Assembly: GCA_021793575.1 (NCBI GenBank)
Contig: JAJYSM010000017.1
Span: 1-55,195 of the forward strand
Source of the DNA: Pseudomonadota bacterium
GTDB taxonomy: Bacteria > Pseudomonadota > Gammaproteobacteria > Xanthomonadales > Rhodanobacteraceae
Reading direction: 5' to 3'
DNA length: 55,195 bases
Positions within the stretch are counted from its first letter, which is position 1. Each line of letters opens with the position of its first letter. Under the pieces are notes generated by a model, which saw only the letters and a list, made by a program, of their open reading frames with translations, was not told the DNA's origin and made no database searches. The translations under genes were made by a program, and so were the position numbers. Positions 26,376-33,668 of this stretch are shown here, in pieces.

Positions 26376-27992
26376 ATGTCCCACGCAGCCACCCATGATC
26401 AGCATGATGATCACCACGGCGCGCCGAAGAATTTCTTCCAGCGCTGGTGCATGTCCACCAACCACAAGGACATCGGCACGCTGTACCTGATCTTCGCGCT
26501 GACGATGTTCTTCATCGGCGGCAGCTTCGCGATGGTCATCCGCGCCGAGCTGTTCAAGCCCGGTCTGCAGCTGGTGCAGCCGTATTTCTTCAACGAGATG
26601 ACCACGCTGCACGCGTTGGTGATGATCTTCGGCGCGATCATGCCGGCCTTCGTCGGGCTGGGTAACTGGATGATCCCGCTGATGGTAGGCGCGCCGGACA
26701 TGGCGCTGCCGCGCATGAACAACCTGTCATTCTGGATCCTGCCGTTCGCGTTCACGCTGCTGCTGTCCACCCTGTTCATGCCCGGCGGCAGCGCCGCCGG
26801 CGGCTGGACGATGCTGCCGCCGCTGTCATTGCAGAGCAGCTCGCTGGCCTACACGGTGTTCGCGATCCATCTGATGGGCATCAGCTCGATCATGGGCGCG
26901 ATCAACATCATCGCCACCATTCTCAACATGCGCGCGCCGGGCATGGATCTGCTGAAGATGCCGGTGTTCGTATGGAGCTGGCTGATCACCGCCTTCCTGC
27001 TGATCGCGGTGATGCCGGTGCTGGCCGGCGCGGTGACGATGCTGCTCACCGACAAGTATTTCGGCACCAACTTCTTCAACCCCGGCGGCGGCGGCGACCC
27101 GGTCCTGTATCAGCACATCTTCTGGTTCTTCGGCCACCCCGAGGTCTACATCATGATCCTGCCCGCGTTCGGGATCATCTCCGAGGTGATCCCGACCTTC
27201 TCGCGCAAGCCGATCTTCGGCTACAAGGCGATGGTGTTCGCGATCGCCTCGATCGCCTTCCTCTCGTTCATCGTGTGGGCGCACCACATGTTCACCGTGG
27301 GCCTGCCGCTGGGTGCCGACATCTTCTTCATGTACGCGACGATGCTGATCGCGGTGCCGACCGGCGTGAAGGTGTTCAACTGGGTCAGCACGATGTGGGG
27401 CGGCTCGATGACGTTCGAGACGCCGATGCTGTTTGCGATTTCGTTCGTCATCCTGTTCACCATCGGCGGCTTCTCCGGCCTGATGCTGGCGATGGTGCCG
27501 GCCGACTTCCAGTATCACGACACCTATTTCGTGGTGGCGCATTTCCATTACGTGCTGGTCACCGGCGCGCTGTTCGCGATCATCTCCGCCACCTACTACT
27601 GGCTGCCCAAGTGGACCGGGCGCATGTACAGCGAGTTCTGGGGCAAGGTGCATTTCTGGAACAGCGTGATCTGGGTCAACGTGCTGTTTTTCCCGCAGCA
27701 CTTCCTCGGCCTGGCAGGCATGCCGCGGCGAGTCCCCGACTACAACGTGGCGTTCGCCAACTTCAACATGATCAGCTCGATCGGCGGCTTCCTGTTCGGC
27801 GCTTCGCAGCTGATCTTTCTCGGCGTGCTGATCCACTGCGTATTTTTCTCCAAGAAAAGGGCTGCTGATCGTGTGTGGGAAGGCGCCAAGGGATTGGAGT
27901 GGACGGTGCCGTCACCCGCGCCCCATCACACCTTCGATGTGCCGCCGGTGATCCATGAAGGCGATCTGGCCCACGGTCACGTGAACGATTGA
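26376..27992 (+). CDS. ctaD: Cytochrome c oxidase subunit I
   Basis: The 538-aa catalytic subunit, holding heme a and the heme a3-CuB site where O2 is reduced to water and protons are pumped. About twelve transmembrane helices are evident. WFFGHPEVYIMILP contains the CuB-ligand His and the Tyr cross-linked to it. WAHHMFTVGLP supplies the two further CuB histidines, and AHFHYVLVTG supplies heme ligands. The N-terminus is His/Asp-rich and hydrophilic. A ribosome binding site (AGAGGT) precedes the ATG. The normal partner order coxB-coxA is kept. A 43-codon gene follows 17 bases after the stop, in the place where ctaG/cox11 is often found. Confidence 0.97.
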   Translation: MSHAATHDQHDDHHGAPKNFFQRWCMSTNHKDIGTLYLIFALTMFFIGGSFAMVIRAELFKPGLQLVQPYFFNEMTTLHALVMIFGAIMPAFVGLGNWMIPLMVGAPDMALPRMNNLSFWILPFAFTLLLSTLFMPGGSAAGGWTMLPPLSLQSSSLAYTVFAIHLMGISSIMGAINIIATILNMRAPGMDLLKMPVFVWSWLITAFLLIAVMPVLAGAVTMLLTDKYFGTNFFNPGGGGDPVLYQHIFWFFGHPEVYIMILPAFGIISEVIPTFSRKPIFGYKAMVFAIASIAFLSFIVWAHHMFTVGLPLGADIFFMYATMLIAVPTGVKVFNWVSTMWGGSMTFETPMLFAISFVILFTIGGFSGLMLAMVPADFQYHDTYFVVAHFHYVLVTGALFAIISATYYWLPKWTGRMYSEFWGKVHFWNSVIWVNVLFFPQHFLGLAGMPRRVPDYNVAFANFNMISSIGGFLFGASQLIFLGVLIHCVFFSKKRAADRVWEGAKGLEWTVPSPAPHHTFDVPPVIHEGDLAHGHVND

Positions 27993-28009
27993 CAGGAAAC
28001 ACCGCCGAC

Positions 28010-28141
28010 ATGACGCCGCCAGTGACGCAACTGCCATCCGCCGACCCGCGTAAGGGTGTGCGCCGCACCGTGGCGATCCTGGCGGGCGTGGTGCTGGTAT
28101 TTTTTCTGCTGTCTTTTCTGCAGATCCTGTTGATGAAATAG
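28010..28141 (+). CDS. Small single-TM protein in the cox operon
   Basis: A 43-aa protein. A short hydrophilic N-terminus (MTPPVTQLPSADPRKGVRR) is followed by one transmembrane helix (TVAILAGVVLVFFLLSFLQI) and a LLMK end. AGGAAA lies about ten bases before the ATG. Its position directly after coxA and its topology (positive residues before the helix, so N-in) resemble the tiny 'cytochrome oxidase small assembly' proteins annotated in other proteobacterial cox operons. That comparison is from memory and the sequence is too short to prove it. Coding character is supported by operon position and the clean amphipathic-then-hydrophobic layout. Confidence 0.65.
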   Translation: MTPPVTQLPSADPRKGVRRTVAILAGVVLVFFLLSFLQILLMK

Positions 28142-28273
28142 CCGCACCGCACGCACTGCACGTTTCTCCAGCGACATGTTTTCCATGACCGGCCACAGGA
28201 CGTGATCGGCAAGCAGTTCCCCGGAAGTCACGACGGGGCAGAAGTCATCAAGAGCCATCCACGGGGTCTCAGC

Positions 28274-29161
28274 ATGGGTCAGCAGCACGACGCGTATTTT
28301 GTTCCGGCCAAGAGCTACTGGCCGTTCGTGGCCGCAGTGGTCATGTTCACCACCGTGTTCGGCGCCGCGCACTGGCTGAATGCCGAGCCCGGCGACACCG
28401 GCTTCGGCAAGACCGTGCTGACCATCGGCTTCGTCGGCGTGCTGGCGATGTTTTTCGGCTGGTTCCGCTCGGTGATCCGCGAGTCGCTGGCGGGCAGCTA
28501 CAACAGCCAGGTGGATACCTCGTTCCGCATGGGCATGATGTGGTTCATCTTCTCCGAGGTGATGTTCTTTGGCGCGTTCTTCGGTGCGCTGTTCTACATC
28601 CGCATGTTCTCGGTGCCGTGGCTGGGCGGTGAGGGCCGCGGTGTGTTGACCCACGAGTTTCTGTGGAGCCACTACGCCGCCTCGTGGGGCGCCGATGGCG
28701 GCAACGGTCCGCAGCATGTCGGTGGGGCGTTCCATACCGTGGCGGCCTGGGGCCTGCCGCTGCTGAACACGCTGATCCTGCTCAGCTCCAGCGTCACCGT
28801 GACGATCGCGCACCATGCGCTGCGCGCCGGTCATCGCGGCAAGATCCTGGTGTTTCTCGGCTTGACCGTGCTGCTCGGCGCGCTGTTCCTGAACTTCCAG
28901 GCGCACGAGTACATCGAGGCCTATCGCGAGCTGAACCTGACCCTGCACAGCGGCGTCTACGGCGCCACCTTCTTCCTGCTGACCGGCTTTCACGGCCTGC
29001 ATGTGACGCTGGGCACGATCATGCTGGCCGTGATCTGGTTCCGCGTGCTGAAGGGCCACTTCAACAAGGATCACCACTTCGGCTTCGAGGCAGTGGCGTG
29101 GTACTGGCATTTCGTCGATGTGGTCTGGCTCGCCCTGTTCATGTTCGTTTACATTCTTTGA
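28274..29161 (+). CDS. coxC: Cytochrome c oxidase subunit III
   Basis: A 295-aa core subunit of the aa3 oxidase with seven transmembrane helices. It carries no metal but stabilises proton uptake by subunit I. Recognisable blocks are YFVPAKSYWPFVAAVVMF at the start, MFFGAFFGALFYIRMF, YIEAYRELNLTLHSGVYG and FLLTGFHGLHVTLGTIML. The C-terminus is the standard AVAWYWHFVDVVWLALFM. The ATG at 28274 gives the family N-terminus MGQQHDAYFVP; an ATG 24 codons upstream is unsupported. The 132 bases between the 43-aa gene and this start contain no cox11 gene. A perfect hairpin follows the stop. Confidence 0.96.
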   Translation: MGQQHDAYFVPAKSYWPFVAAVVMFTTVFGAAHWLNAEPGDTGFGKTVLTIGFVGVLAMFFGWFRSVIRESLAGSYNSQVDTSFRMGMMWFIFSEVMFFGAFFGALFYIRMFSVPWLGGEGRGVLTHEFLWSHYAASWGADGGNGPQHVGGAFHTVAAWGLPLLNTLILLSSSVTVTIAHHALRAGHRGKILVFLGLTVLLGALFLNFQAHEYIEAYRELNLTLHSGVYGATFFLLTGFHGLHVTLGTIMLAVIWFRVLKGHFNKDHHFGFEAVAWYWHFVDVVWLALFMFVYIL

Positions 29162-29177
29162 GCGCCAGCGCACGGGC

Positions 29178-29218
29178 GCACAGCAAGAAGCCCGCTGATG
29201 GCGGGCTTCTTGCTGTGC
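29178..29218. terminator. Perfect 18-bp hairpin between coxC and the inverted twin-TM gene
   Basis: Arms 29178-29195 and 29201-29218 are exact complements around the five-base loop TGATG. There is no T-run, so it may work as a bidirectional barrier, a transcript-stabilising 3' structure, or a Rho-linked terminator. It separates coxC from the convergent small gene at 29332. Confidence 0.65.
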
Positions 29219-29331
29219 AGGAACCTGCGGCGTCGCGGGCGCATGACGTTGATCAGAGGGTCTGCCGGGCGGCGCTCATGCGGATCGATTTGCGGCGAGT
29301 GCGCCGCAGCCGCGGGGCGCGCCGGGGCCAA

Positions 29332-29565
29332 TCACTGGCCGACGCCGTGCGGATGCAGCCAGCCCATCCAGATGCCCAGCGCGACCATCGCGATCAGCAG
29401 CAGCGACAGGCCGATCCGGCGGGTCAAGGCCCACACGGTGCGCCTGTCGTTGTCCTTGTCGGTCATCATGAAGTACAGCGCCTGGCCGAGGCTGAAGATC
29501 ACCACCAGCAGCAACCCCACCAGCGCATATTTGTAGACGGTTTCCACGTGATTGATCCGATCCAT
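29332..29565 (-). CDS. Twin-transmembrane (DUF2909-like) protein
   Basis: A 77-aa protein of two transmembrane helices (YALVGLLLVVIFSLGQALYF and IGLSLLLIAMVALGIWMGWL) joined by a charged loop, MMTDKDNDRRT. This matches the twin-TM DUF2909 layout often found beside SURF1 genes. It is encoded on the minus strand within the otherwise plus-strand cox locus and is divergent from surf1, with start regions 41 bases apart. A GTG at 29547 (VETVYKYALVG) may be the true start, as family members usually begin METVYKYA. Function is unknown; the location implies a role with cytochrome oxidase. Confidence 0.82.
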   Translation of the reverse strand: MDRINHVETVYKYALVGLLLVVIFSLGQALYFMMTDKDNDRRTVWALTRRIGLSLLLIAMVALGIWMGWLHPHGVGQ

Positions 29566-29606
29566 TTCGACGCATGCAGTATAGCGATCACCGGCGGGGA
29601 TCCGGC

Positions 29607-30365
29607 GTGAGCGGCTTTCGCCGCCCGTCCTGGTGGGCGCTGCTGCTGACGGTGGCCGGAGCGTTGCTGTTTGTGCGCCTGGGCTACTGGCAGCTGCATC
29701 GTGCCGACTTCAAGGATGCGCTCATGCGGCGGTATACCGCATCGGCGCACGCGCCCGTGCAGGACTTCGCCGGCGTGGCTACCAAACCGCCGGTGAACCG
29801 CTACCCGCGCGTGCGGCTGCGGGGCCATTACCTGGCCGATCGCGTCTATCTGCTGGACAACCCCAATCACGATGAGCGCGGCGGCGTGGAGGTGTTCGCG
29901 CCGTTCGTGTGGCGCGATTCCCCGCGCCTGCTGCTGGTGGACCTGGGCTTCGTGCCTGGCAATGGCAGCGGCGCGACGCCGGCGCTGCCGCCGTTGCCGG
30001 GCGGCGACGTCAGCCTGCAGGGCCTGTATGCGCCGCCGCCTTCGCCGGGCTTCGAGATGGGCGGCGATGCGCTGGCGCGGCAGACGCGCTGGCCCAAGAG
30101 CAGCATCTTCCTGGATCCGGCGGAAGTGGCGCGCGATCTCGGTCGCCCGCTGTATCCACGTACGCTGCAGCTGGACGCCGATCCGACCTCGGGCTATGTG
30201 CGCGTGCATACGCTGGATTTTTCCTCGATGCCGCCGGCACGGCACCGCGCTTATGCGTTCCAGTGGTTTTCCTTCGCGGTGGCGGCGGTGGTGATCCTGC
30301 TGGTGCTGCATCGCAAACGCAGGCCACGCCAAGCCTCTACCCCGAAAACAGATGACCCCCGATGA
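29607..30365 (+). CDS. SURF1 family cytochrome c oxidase assembly protein
   Basis: A 252-aa inner-membrane protein with one transmembrane helix near each end (WWALLLTVAGALLFVRLGYW and YAFQWFSFAVAAVVILLVL) and a periplasmic domain between, the SURF1 plan. Family blocks include RLGYWQLHRADFKDAL, VYLLDNPNHDERGGVEV and the terminal HRAYAFQWFSFA. SURF1 helps insert heme a into subunit I. The start is taken as GTG at 29607 (VSGFRRPSWWALL), preceded by GGGGAT; an ATG 11 codons upstream would overlap the divergent gene's start region. Its stop overlaps the next gene by four bases (ATGA), so translation is coupled. Confidence 0.93.
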   Translation: MSGFRRPSWWALLLTVAGALLFVRLGYWQLHRADFKDALMRRYTASAHAPVQDFAGVATKPPVNRYPRVRLRGHYLADRVYLLDNPNHDERGGVEVFAPFVWRDSPRLLLVDLGFVPGNGSGATPALPPLPGGDVSLQGLYAPPPSPGFEMGGDALARQTRWPKSSIFLDPAEVARDLGRPLYPRTLQLDADPTSGYVRVHTLDFSSMPPARHRAYAFQWFSFAVAAVVILLVLHRKRRPRQASTPKTDDPR

Positions 30366-30934
30366 ATACGGTTGACCCCAAGTCATTGCGCAAGAGCCGG
30401 CTGTTCCTGCTGCTGATCGTGCTGGTGTTCGCCGCGCCGATGCTCGCCGCCGGCCTGCTCACACTGGCCGGCTGGCAGCCCGGAGCCAAGGGCAACGGGC
30501 TGCCGATCCTGCCGCAGCGCAATTTCGTGAGCGAGCAGCTGCGCGTGAAGCTGGCCGACGGCAGCGACTATGCGTGGCGCGAAAGCAAGCCGCGCATGAC
30601 GCTGGTGGCGCTGGCCGGCCCCGACTGCGCCAGCCACTGCTTGCAGGCGTTGACCGCGATGGCCAAGGCGCGCGTGATGCTCAACCGCAACCAGTCGCGC
30701 CTGCGCCTGCTCTACCTGGGTACGCCGCCGGCGGACGCCGGCGCGCGCACCACGATGCAGAACTACTGGCAGCTGGGCCAGGATGTCGACGGCCGGCTGG
30801 CCAGCTACCGGCCTGCCGCGCCGGACAGCGTCAGCGCCGTGCTGGTGGAATCCAATGGCACCGCCCTGTCACTGTACCCGGCTGGCTTCGATCCGGCCGG
30901 CTTGCTCCGCGATCTGCAGAAGGTGATCCGCTGA
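30362..30934 (+). CDS. Membrane-anchored thioredoxin-like protein with CxxxC motif
   Basis: A 190-aa protein. An N-terminal anchor (LFLLLIVLVFAAPMLAAGLL) leads to a periplasmic domain with LVALAGPDCASHCLQAL. CASHC is a CxxxC motif at the place where SCO proteins bind copper. The end, VSAVLVESNGTALSLYPAGF, resembles the last strand of thioredoxin folds. The conserved distal histidine of true SCO proteins is not evident, so I call it SCO-like only. It overlaps surf1 by four bases and ctaA by one base (TGATG), indicating tight co-translation with oxidase assembly factors. A role in copper or thiol handling for the CuA or CuB site is inference. Confidence 0.75.
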   Translation: MNTVDPKSLRKSRLFLLLIVLVFAAPMLAAGLLTLAGWQPGAKGNGLPILPQRNFVSEQLRVKLADGSDYAWRESKPRMTLVALAGPDCASHCLQALTAMAKARVMLNRNQSRLRLLYLGTPPADAGARTTMQNYWQLGQDVDGRLASYRPAAPDSVSAVLVESNGTALSLYPAGFDPAGLLRDLQKVIR

Positions 30935-32109
30935 TGTCGTCCCGTTCCCTGAGAGTTCTGCGCGGGCTGTCGCTGCTGGCGGCGGTGTTCGCGCTTGGCC
31001 TGGTGATGTTCGGTGCATTCGTGCGGCTGTCCAACGCCGGGCTGTCCTGCCCGGACTGGCCGACCTGCTACGGCCAGGTCACCTGGCCGCAGCATGCGCA
31101 GGCGGTGGCGCATGCCGATGCGGCCTATCCGGATCGCCCATACGAGGCGCACAAGGCCTGGCGCGAGCAGGTGCACCGTTTCCTCGCCGGTACGCTCGGC
31201 GTGCTGGTGCTGGTGCTGGCGCTGCTGGCCAGCTGGCGCAGCCGCGGCGCGCGCGCCGCGGTGCTGGCCGGTGCGGCGCTCGCGGTGGCAGGGGTGAGCC
31301 TGTACATCCAGGGCGAGCACCGCTGGTCGTCGCTGCTGGCTGCCTGCGCCATCGCGTTGCCGCTGCTGACGGCGATCAGATTGAAAAGCCCGGGCGCGTG
31401 GAAGATCAGCGTGCTGGTGCTGGCGGTGATCATCTTCCAGGCGATGCTCGGCATGTGGACGGTGACGCTGCTGCTGAAGCCGCTGGTAGTGATGGGCCAC
31501 CTGCTCGGCGGCATGGCCACGTTTGCGCTGCTGGCGTATGCCGCGCTGCGCTTTGCCGGCGTGGGTGCTGCCGACGATCGCATGGCCGACCTGCGTCGGC
31601 TGGTGGTGCTCGGCCTGGTGCTGCTGTTCGGCCAGATTGCGCTGGGCGGCTGGACCTCGGCCAACTACGCGGCGCTGGCCTGTGGCTACGGCCCGGCGGC
31701 GTTTCCGCAGTGCCAGGGCCAGTGGCTGCCGCCGACCGATTTCCACCAGGGTTTCGTGCTGTGGCGCAGCATCGGAGTGAGCTACGAGGGCGGCGTGCTG
31801 GACATGGCCGCGCGCAGCGCGATCCAGATCGTGCACCGACTGGGCGCGCTGGTGCTGTTCTGCTACCTCGGCTGGCTCGCCTTCAAGGCATCCCGCCGCG
31901 GCCTGCACGGTTATGGCCTGGCGATCGCGCTGGCGCTGGTGTGCCAGGTGCTGCTGGGCATCAGCAACGTGGTGTTCGGACTGCCCTTGCTGGTGGCCAC
32001 GGCGCACAACGGCGGTGCCGCGGTGCTGCTGTTCACCCTGCTGGCGACGCTGGCGCGCACGCAGCAGCGGCATGACGGGACGATGTTCCTGTCGCAGGGG
32101 CGGCGCTGA
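30934..32109 (+). CDS. ctaA: Heme A synthase (COX15/CtaA)
   Basis: A 391-aa inner-membrane enzyme that oxidises the C8 methyl of heme O to make heme A. It has eight transmembrane helices in two four-helix halves. [20 protein letters not shown] near the N-terminus is the CtaA signature and [12 protein letters not shown] in the second half carries a heme-ligand histidine. [15 protein letters not shown] and [14 protein letters not shown] hold the others. The ATG at 30934 overlaps the stop of the preceding gene (TGATG). ctaB follows after one base, so heme O and heme A synthases are made together. Confidence 0.95.
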   Translation: MSSRSLRVLRGLSLLAAVFALGLVMFGAFVRLSNAGLSCPDWPTCYGQVTWPQHAQAVAHADAAYPDRPYEAHKAWREQVHRFLAGTLGVLVLVLALLASWRSRGARAAVLAGAALAVAGVSLYIQGEHRWSSLLAACAIALPLLTAIRLKSPGAWKISVLVLAVIIFQAMLGMWTVTLLLKPLVVMGHLLGGMATFALLAYAALRFAGVGAADDRMADLRRLVVLGLVLLFGQIALGGWTSANYAALACGYGPAAFPQCQGQWLPPTDFHQGFVLWRSIGVSYEGGVLDMAARSAIQIVHRLGALVLFCYLGWLAFKASRRGLHGYGLAIALALVCQVLLGISNVVFGLPLLVATAHNGGAAVLLFTLLATLARTQQRHDGTMFLSQGRR

Positions 32110-32110
32110 G

Positions 32111-33013
32111 ATGCTGCTGCTGCGCGAGTACCTGCAACTGACCAAGCCGCGCGTCGTCGCGCTGCTGGTGTTCTGTGCGGTGATCGGCATGTTCCTGGCG
32201 GTACCCGGCATGCCGCCGTGGCGCGCGCTGGTGTTCGGCACGCTCGGTATTTGGATGGCCTCGGGCTCGGCGGCTGCCTTCAATCACCTGATCGACGAGC
32301 GCATCGACAAGCTGATGGCGCGCACCGCGCGGCGTCCGCTGGCCACCGGCACGCTCACTGCGCGGCAGGTGCTGGTGTTCGCGATCGCGTTGGGCGCGCT
32401 GTCGATGCTGGTGCTGGCGCTGCTGGTGAACGTGCTGACCGCCGTGCTCACCTTCGGCGGGCTGATCGGCTATGCGCTGGTGTATACCGCCTACCTCAAG
32501 CGGGCCACGCCGCAGAACATCGTGATCGGCGGTCTTGCCGGCGCGATCCCGCCGGTGCTGGGCTGGACCGCGGTGACCGGTGCGCTGCATCCGTTTGCGC
32601 TGCAGCTGTGCCTGATCATCTTCGTGTGGACGCCGCCGCATTTCTGGGCGCTGGCGATCTTTCGCCGCGACGATTACGCGCGCGCGCAGGTGCCGATGCT
32701 GCCGGTCACCCACGGCGTGGTCTACACGCGCTGGCACGTTTTCTACTACACCGTGCTGCTGGTGCTGGTGACCCTGCTGCCGGCGCTGACCGGCATGAGC
32801 GGGCTGATCTACCTGGGCGGCGCGCTGGTGCTCGGCGCGGGCTTCCTCTATTACGCGGTGCGGCTGCTGCGTCCGCCGGACGAGCTGTTTGCGATGAAGG
32901 TGTTCAACTACTCCATCGTGTACCTGATGGCGCTGTTCGCCTTCCTGCTGGCCGACCACTGGCTGGCCGCACCGATGGCGCATCAGGGCCTGCAATTCCG
33001 GCCCATCCTCTGA
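32111..33013 (+). CDS. ctaB: Protoheme IX farnesyltransferase (heme O synthase)
   Basis: A 300-aa UbiA-superfamily membrane enzyme that adds a farnesyl group to heme B to form heme O, the substrate of CtaA. The prenyl-diphosphate motif appears as [20 protein letters not shown], and the second conserved region as [34 protein letters not shown] is the usual CtaB block. About nine transmembrane helices are visible. The ATG is one base after the ctaA stop. It is the last gene of the oxidase assembly series. No terminator hairpin with a T-run follows. Confidence 0.95.
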   Translation: MLLLREYLQLTKPRVVALLVFCAVIGMFLAVPGMPPWRALVFGTLGIWMASGSAAAFNHLIDERIDKLMARTARRPLATGTLTARQVLVFAIALGALSMLVLALLVNVLTAVLTFGGLIGYALVYTAYLKRATPQNIVIGGLAGAIPPVLGWTAVTGALHPFALQLCLIIFVWTPPHFWALAIFRRDDYARAQVPMLPVTHGVVYTRWHVFYYTVLLVLVTLLPALTGMSGLIYLGGALVLGAGFLYYAVRLLRPPDELFAMKVFNYSIVYLMALFAFLLADHWLAAPMAHQGLQFRPIL

Positions 33014-33130
33014 GCGACGCCATCGCAGCGCCATTTGGCGTTGACTCCGCCGCGCCCGCACCGCAAAATACACAAGTTGTGTGGTGCCCTGCACCATCCA
33101 GCTCCCAGTCCTGACAAACCAAGGCATATG

Positions 33131-33284
33131 GACGTTTACCCTAGTCGCAACGTCGACATCCGCTCGCTTCGGATGCCGGCGCCGCATAACAAACTGAACG
33201 CCTGCGGCGACCGCCTGCGGTCGGCTGGTGCTTTCCCCGGCTAGGGAAAGTCCGGCCCACCCCTGACGACGCCCATGGCGTCGT
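33131..33284 (+). promoter_or_regulatory. Highly structured leader upstream of the MgtA-like ATPase
   Basis: Six hairpins can be drawn in succession: 33131-33154 (GACGTT/AACGTC), 33157-33175 (CATCCG/CGGATG), 33180-33209 (CGCCGC/GCGGCG), 33208-33223 (CGACCGC/GCGGTCG), 33231-33250 (CTTTCCC/GGGAAAG) and 33266-33284 (ACGACGCC/GGCGTCGT). The third and fourth share two bases and so compete at the margin. The last ends three bases before the Shine-Dalgarno sequence of the 70-codon ORF. The arrangement suggests a cis-acting RNA controlling the ORF and the ATPase gene. I could not match it to the M-box, yybP-ykoY or any other riboswitch I know. Confidence 0.45.
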
Positions 33285-33301
33285 TACGAGGAGATGGGCC
33301 G

Positions 33302-33514
33302 ATGAAACTCCTTCGCGATTTTCCCCTGTGGCGCGCGCTGCGCCGTCTGCTTGGCGGCGGGCGCGATGCTGGGCGCCGTTGCTATACCGTGACGGTGCCG
33401 GCACCGCGCAGCCAGTCCGCCGGCAACGTGGTAGAGCTGCGCCCGCAGGCGCACGGCCGCAGCGCGCGGTCGGCGCCTGCCGCCATGCCCGGCGCGCGAG
33501 CCGCCAACCAGTGA
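33302..33514 (+). CDS. Small basic protein or leader peptide before the MgtA-like ATPase
   Basis: A 70-aa ORF starting MKLLRDFPLWRALRRLLGGG. It is Arg-rich (about one residue in six), with a hydrophobic-basic amphipathic N-terminus and a low-complexity Ala/Gly/Arg tail. A clean ribosome site (CGAGGAGA) lies seven bases before the ATG and directly after a hairpin. It ends 154 bases before the ATPase start. By analogy with mgtL upstream of enterobacterial mgtA it could be a regulatory leader peptide, but the sequence is unlike MgtL and this is speculation. It may equally be a small membrane-associated protein. Confidence 0.5.
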   Translation: MKLLRDFPLWRALRRLLGGGRDAGRRCYTVTVPAPRSQSAGNVVELRPQAHGRSARSAPAAMPGARAANQ

Positions 33515-33668
33515 GCGACGTGGCCGTGTCACGCAATGACTGGCCGCCGCCATGGCGACCCGCGGCATGGCCATCCAGACGGCCATCTCCCTCGTTGGCG
33601 CAGCGGCGCGCGGACTGATTCCATCGATCCGTGCGAATGGCAGCCAGTATCTTTCACGGAAGCGGATC

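Noticed and set aside
28142-28273. Remnant of cox11/ctaG between the 43-aa gene and coxC
   Set aside because: I saw none of the CtaG signatures (such as a CFCF copper motif) in any frame of these 132 bases.
33240-33258. GGAAAGTCCGG resembles part of the RNase P RNA core
   Set aside because: Only about ten bases match and none of the remaining RNase P RNA conserved regions surrounds it.
33131-33300. Known Mg2+ (M-box) or Mn2+ (yybP-ykoY) riboswitch before mgtA
   Set aside because: I looked for their conserved loops and found none, so I report only an unassigned structured leader.
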